Shown piece after piece: positions 9,313 to 12,202 of a stretch of DNA of 12,202 nucleotides. The DNA comes from CAJBLF01 sp964424505 (GTDB lineage: Bacteria > Patescibacteriota > Gracilibacteria > Absconditabacterales > Absconditicoccaceae), in the NCBI GenBank assembly GCA_964424505.1, contig CAYRIQ010000023.1, positions 1-12,202 on the forward strand, given 5' to 3'. Made by a program: the position numbers and the translations under genes. The notes beneath the pieces were generated by a model. The model was not told the origin of the DNA and made no database searches. It saw nothing but the letters and a program-made list of their open reading frames with translations. Position 1 is the stretch's first letter. Each line of letters opens with the position of its first letter.

Positions 9313-9882
9313 ATGAAAAAAATTCCCATCTGAATTTCAAACAGACACGTTCACCTTTCGGCTTCTGATGCCTGAATCTTGTTTTGATTGGAATATGAAT
9401 GCAAAAAAATAAAAGACCTTTCTCAGCCAGGACAATTTGCTTGTGAAGAAACAGTTTCACTCAAATGACCAAAAGGACAGATTGACGGTGTGAGAATTCT
9501 TGGTCCTTACAGAAAAGAAACTCAAGTAGAAATTTTACAAGCAGACAATTTTAAGTTAGGGACTCAAGCACCTATCAGACTTTCATGAGATCTTGTTGCT
9601 AGTTGCGCGATACAGCTTATTGGACCAAATGGCTCAGTACAATTGCATCAAGGACTTATTGTAGCTCAGAGACATCTCCACGCAACGCCAGAAGATGCAA
9701 AACGTCTTGGAGTAGAGGATTGACAAGTAATCTCTGTGGCTGTTTGAGGAATGAGGGCAACGCTATTTTGAGCTACTGTTGTGAGAGTTACAGAAAATTC
9801 TGCACTTGATATGCATATAGATGTAGAAGAGGGAAATGCAGCTGGTTTGGGTATATGAGCTGAAGGAGAAATCATTATGTAA
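9313..9882 (+). CDS. pduL: PduL-type phosphate acyltransferase (phosphotransacetylase)
   Basis: Zinc enzyme converting acetyl-CoA (or propionyl-CoA) and phosphate into acyl phosphate and CoA; here most likely acetyl-CoA from PFL. Of its 189 residues, the first zinc-binding signature ISNRHVHLS is at 8-16 (His12, His14), GPYRKETQVEI starts at 64, and the second histidine motif QRHLHATPED has His121 and His123. These are the hallmarks of PduL, which is unrelated to the classic Pta fold. The N-terminus begins almost directly at the zinc motif, so the encapsulation peptide of microcompartment PduL is absent and no shell genes are seen. A free cytosolic enzyme is therefore inferred. Nine UGA codons encode Gly. 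It is the last gene of the cluster, 25 nt after pyk. Acetate kinase, needed for ATP from acetyl phosphate, is not in the window. Confidence 0.95.
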
Positions 9883-9917
9883 TAAGGTATTGATGTGTCT
9901 TTAAATAGGTGTGTTTT

Positions 9918-10250
9918 CTATGTAATTTGTTCCATAAATTCTTTGTATTTATTTTTAATCGCTCAAGGAATTTTTGCATCGAAATACCATTTAGTTTCTT
10001 CTTCTAATTTATTTATATCTTTACATGTAATAGTATCGTTTATTTGATTTCGTTCAAATAAATCTGGAGAAATATCCATTGTATTCATTAAAGTGCCTCT
10101 TGTAGTGTCGATATAAATGAATATTCAGCTATTCTCAAATAATTTTTGTAATTCTTTTTTAATATTATGTATTTTCTCTTGTGTGATAGTTGCTTGCTTA
10201 GTATTAGTCATATATGAAGCAATAATATTTTCTCAATTGAGAATGTCCAT
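9918..10250 (-). CDS. Small protein of unknown function
   Basis: 110 residues with UGA read as Gly at three places (residues 6, 42 and 96); under the standard code no frame here reaches this length. Not recognised. It is hydrophilic and Lys/Glu/Asn-rich, with a probable helix at about 21-40 (ITQEKIHNIKKELQKLF), a short beta-like stretch GIFIYIDTT, and a second charged helix near 78-90. There is no signal peptide or membrane segment and a single Cys. The start is taken as the complement of 10248-10250; an in-frame Met at residue 14 is an alternative. It stops with TAG and converges on pduL with a 35-nt gap that holds no clear terminator. Coding status rests on the open frame and sensible composition only, so it is less certain than its neighbours. 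Confidence 0.65.
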
Positions 10251-10306
10251 TTTTTTTAAAAAACATATAAAATGTATTTATATCAAGTAATTTTTAGAAA
10301 TTTTTT

Positions 10307-10351
10307 ATTAAATATATTAATTGATGATTTAAATACAAATTAATATTTAAT
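10307..10351. repeat. Imperfect AT-only inverted repeat
   Basis: ATTAAATATATTAATT (10307-10322) and AATTAATATTTAAT (10338-10351) are reverse complements except for a two-base deletion, separated by 15 nt. It lies in the promoter-proximal gap of the small minus-strand gene. With only A and T in the arms, chance is a serious alternative. Confidence 0.4.
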
Positions 10352-10418
10352 ATATTTTGGAAATTAAATTTTTTGTTTGTTTTTGATAAGTTACATATTT
10401 TTGTCCTATTTGATTAAT

Positions 10419-10432
10419 AAGAAATATTTCTT
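10419..10432. repeat. 14-bp perfect palindrome
   Basis: AAGAAATATTTCTT is a perfect dyad at 10419-10432. It could be an operator half-site pair or a chance AT-rich palindrome. It lies 17 nt upstream of the AAGGAG at 10449. Confidence 0.35.
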
Positions 10433-10448
10433 CAATGATTTTAAGTTT

Positions 10449-10563
10449 AAGGAGTACATATATGTCATATAACGTTTGCAGCTCGGCGGACGTCGCGATT
10501 TGTAGCGATGTTCAGCTAGAATGTGTTGTATGTCTGTTTCTCTTAATTGTTTCAATTTCTTAA
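10449..10563 (+). other. Shine-Dalgarno sequence with doubtful 33-codon frame
   Basis: AAGGAG (10449-10454), a 7-nt spacer and ATG (10462) form the only textbook ribosome binding site I see in the window. The frame runs 33 codons to TAA (10561-10563). The peptide starts MSYNVCSSADVAIC, has four Cys and ends in a hydrophobic stretch (VVCLFLLIVSIS). It has no UGA codon. The clear genes here start without such a motif, so this is either a real small protein or a chance AAGGAG. The GC-rich segment inside it suits an RNA structure equally well. Confidence 0.2.
10473..10520. other. GC-rich island with nested stem potential (possible structured RNA or gene relic)
   Basis: 27 of 48 bases are G or C, against very AT-rich surroundings. 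CGTCGC (10491-10496) can pair with GCGATG (10505-10510) across an 8-nt loop (one G-U pair). AGCT at 10480-10483 and AGCT at 10514-10517 can pair outside it, giving a nested two-stem fold. I do not recognise a known RNA family, tRNA or tmRNA in it. The strand is not determined. Confidence 0.3.
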
Positions 10564-10589
10564 TTATGGAGGAACTTCTTTTCTTTAAA

Positions 10590-10614
10590 CTAAATTAAAA
10601 AACCTAAATTAAAA
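10590..10614. repeat. Short tandem direct repeat
   Basis: CTAAATTAAAA occurs at 10590-10600 and again at 10604-10614, a 14-bp period, just downstream of the ATPase gene stop. Two copies only; function unknown. Confidence 0.4.
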
Positions 10615-10634
10615 GCAAGCTCCCGGTTATTTCT

Positions 10635-11909
10635 TTAAATTATTTTTTCTATCAAGACTTTCCAGATAGGTAAAACCTGTATTTTAAGATTATCGATTAC
10701 TATTTCTTCTTGTTGATCGTACGTAATGATATATCATGTTGTAAGATTAAATGCTTTCATAGCTTCCAAAAGTCATTTTGTTTCTCTTTCTTTGTTCTCA
10801 AAATTCAATTCTCGACATACTTGTATCGCTTGATTGATTTTTATTCAGTTTTTAACTATAAAATCGCACTCTTTCCCCTTTTGAAAATAATAAAATTCTT
10901 TTTCTTGTCTGTATAAGTGTATTGCCACTAGATTTTCCAGTTTTTTACCGCGATTTTCGGAGTAATTTGTCGCTAAATTAATAAATGAATTATCTGATAA
11001 ATATATTTTTTTTGGACTCAAAATAAATTTCTTCGGAGAAAAAGAAAACTTACTAACCCCTATCACAAAAAATGCATCTTGGAGATAATTCAGATAGTTT
11101 CATAATGTTTTCTTGGATCATTCTATTTTCTGACTTTGGAGATATTCATAAAATTTACCAAGTGAAAATATAGTAGCATAAGAATTGACTATATATTTCA
11201 TAAAATATTCAAAAAGAAATTTGGATTTGATTGAATATCTTTCGAGAATATCTTTGTAAAAAATTGTTTTGTAATAATTTTCGATTGTTTTTGTTTTTTC
11301 AGATTTTTCTTGTACTAACAATTCTCCGAATCATCAGTATTCGACGTACTCTTGCAAGATATTCATGATGTCTCATTTTTTGATAGAATATTCAATATTT
11401 TTGGTTTCAATATGATGATATTTTATTATTTCCTCAAAAGAAAATGGCAATACAAGTAAATGATGATATCTTCATCTCAATTCTGTCGAAACTTCTTCCA
11501 AGAGGAGCTGTGAACTACTTCCAGAAACAACTATTTTGTATCCATTGTCTTTGAATGTCCTTAGAATTTTTCCATAATTTTTGAGATTTTGTATCTCATC
11601 AAAAAATAGATAAGTTGGCTTTTTTCCGTAAAGCTCGTAATGAGCATCAATCAATAGTCATAAATCCTTGGTTTGAAGATCTATGAGTCTATAATCTTCA
11701 AAATTAACGAAGAGAACATCGTTCTTGGCGATTTTTTTAAGTAATCAAGAAATAATCTGATACATAAAAAACGTTTTTCCAGCTCTTCTCGGTCAGATAA
11801 TGGCCAGGATTTGGGAAAAATCTTTGTCAAAAACGTAGTCTCTTTCAACTATTTCAGGAATTTTGGACTCTTGCCATTCTATGAGAATTTTCTTAATTAT
11901 CTCTTTCAT
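10635..11909 (-). CDS. AAA-type ATPase with C-terminal DUF4143 domain
   Basis: 424 residues. N-terminal P-loop ATPase domain: Walker A GPRRAGKT at 39-46, Walker B YLFFDEIQN at 100-108 (Asp104, Glu105), sensor-like KIVVSGSSSQLL at 125-136, and RGRYHHLLVLPFSFEE from 145, a sequence typical of the AAA_14 group. The C-terminal half, from YVEYGGFGELL through LGNYLNYLQDAFFV, YLSDNSF, ENLVAIHLYR and ECDFIVKNG, matches the DUF4143 domain, whose ECDFIV resembles a nuclease-fold core. These proteins are very common, often near mobile or accessory genes; their biochemical role is not settled. Twelve UGA codons are Gly, including the first Gly of Walker A, so the gene is fully adapted to this code. No better upstream ATG exists. 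It stops with TAA. It lies 57 nt after the truncated RhuM-like gene and may share its transcript. Confidence 0.93.
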
Positions 11910-11919
11910 GGGAATTTGT

Positions 11920-11949
11920 ATTACACAATAAATATTATTTGTGTGTAAT
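11920..11949. repeat. Inverted repeat between RhuM fragment and ATPase gene
   Basis: ATTACACA (11920-11927) and TGTGTAAT (11942-11949) are perfect 8-bp inverted arms around a 14-nt AT-rich centre, 10 nt upstream of the ATPase ATG. The position suggests an operator or an mRNA hairpin in the leader. A recombination scar at the RhuM truncation point is another possibility. Confidence 0.5.
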
Positions 11950-11966
11950 GTAATGTTTTTTTGTGA

Positions 11967-12202
11967 TTATTCAAGAGTATTTTCCAAAATGGAAATAACT
12001 GATTTTTCTTCCAATTCTTTAGTTTCAAAAATATTTGTTAGATGTTTTGAAATTGCAGGAATGTTTACTCCAAAAAGTTCTGCCATTTTCTTTTGTGGCA
12101 GTCGAATATTTTCATCATGCAAAAATACTTCTACTTTGATCTTTCCATTGGGTGTGGTATAAAGAAGAAATTCCGTGAGTTCGTCTTTGATTGCTAATTT
12201 AT
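11967..12202 (-). pseudogene. RhuM-family (virulence protein type) N-terminal domain, truncated; 5' end outside window
   Basis: 77 residues up to a TAA stop. The readable part matches the N-terminal DNA-binding-like domain of RhuM/Fic-N-type proteins: EFLLYTTPNGKIKVEVFLHD, then IRLPQKKMAELFGV, ISKHLTNIFETKELEE and KSVISILEN. In full-length members this is followed by an A-D-G-K-x-Y turn and a longer domain (YNLDxIIxVGYR). Here it stops after ENTLE, and none of the three frames downstream resumes the homology, so about three quarters of a usual protein is missing. It may be a relic or a working short regulator with a helix-turn-helix-like core. It has no UGA codon, but only two glycines, so this says nothing about origin. 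The true start lies beyond 12202. Confidence 0.65.

Larger units (their letters stand above)
10251..10634. other. 384-nt stretch without a confident gene
   Basis: The left half (10251-10440) is extremely AT-rich with imperfect inverted repeats. The middle (about 10473-10520) turns suddenly GC-rich. The right part has a short direct repeat and runs up to the stop of the ATPase gene. Two overlapping open frames exist on the minus strand (10347-10559, 71 codons; 10406-10594, 62 codons), both without a sensible ATG start. A 33-codon frame exists on the plus strand with a strong Shine-Dalgarno sequence. None is a recognised protein. It could be a decayed gene, a structured RNA or simple spacer. 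Confidence 0.6.

Noticed and set aside
9883..9917. Terminator between pduL and the convergent small gene
   Set aside because: I looked for a stem in the 35-nt gap on both strands and found only a 4-bp AT stem at the pduL stop, too weak to call.
10470..10545. tRNA or tmRNA in the GC-rich island
   Set aside because: No acceptor stem, GGTTCGAATCC-like T-arm or CCA end, and no tmRNA tag frame could be found.
10251..10634. CRISPR array or insertion sequence in the gene-poor gap
   Set aside because: Repeats are short, two-copy or palindromic only, without regular spacers, terminal inverted repeats or a recognisable transposase.
11941..12162. Plus-strand 73-residue frame at the right end
   Set aside because: It is antisense to the RhuM-type domain, whose motifs on the minus strand are clear.

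Overview
The window reads as AT-rich genomic DNA from a bacterium that translates UGA as glycine (genetic code 25), which points to the Candidate Phyla Radiation groups Absconditabacteria (SR1) or Gracilibacteria (BD1-5/GN02). With the standard code almost every gene breaks into fragments. With UGA = Gly they join into full-length, recognisable proteins, and about 90 in-frame UGA codons fall at glycines, many in invariant motifs (UvrB motif VI, the PFL core, pyruvate kinase DTKGP and ARGD, Walker A of the ATPase). All twelve visible stop codons are TAA or TAG; none is TGA. I cannot separate the two phyla from this sequence alone.

Layout. (1) 1-503 (+): the 3' end of uvrB. (2) 504-2262 (-): two tandem, dissimilar MscS-type mechanosensitive channels, convergent with uvrB with no base between the stop codons. 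(3) 2456-3934 (+): a membrane-anchored exported protein of unknown function. (4) 4047-9882 (+): a five-gene fermentation cluster, pflB-pflA-focA-pyk-pduL, with gaps of 48 nt or less. (5) 9918-10250 (-): a small unknown protein. (6) 10251-10634: a 384-nt gap, mostly very AT-rich, holding a short GC-rich structured island of unknown nature. (7) 10635-11909 (-): an AAA/DUF4143-type ATPase. (8) 11967-12202 (-): a truncated RhuM-type protein fragment running off the window end.

The central cluster forms one pathway: pyruvate kinase makes pyruvate and ATP from PEP; pyruvate formate-lyase (activated by the radical-SAM enzyme PflA) splits pyruvate with CoA into acetyl-CoA and formate; FocA moves formate across the membrane; PduL turns acetyl-CoA into acetyl phosphate, which an acetate kinase (not in this window) would convert to acetate plus ATP. 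This implies an anaerobic, fermentative energy metabolism.

The clear protein genes lack an obvious Shine-Dalgarno sequence. The one strong AAGGAG with good spacing lies in the 10251-10634 gap, before a doubtful 33-codon frame. The right end (ATPase, truncated RhuM gene, palindrome) looks like accessory, turned-over DNA, although the ATPase itself is fully adapted to the UGA code.
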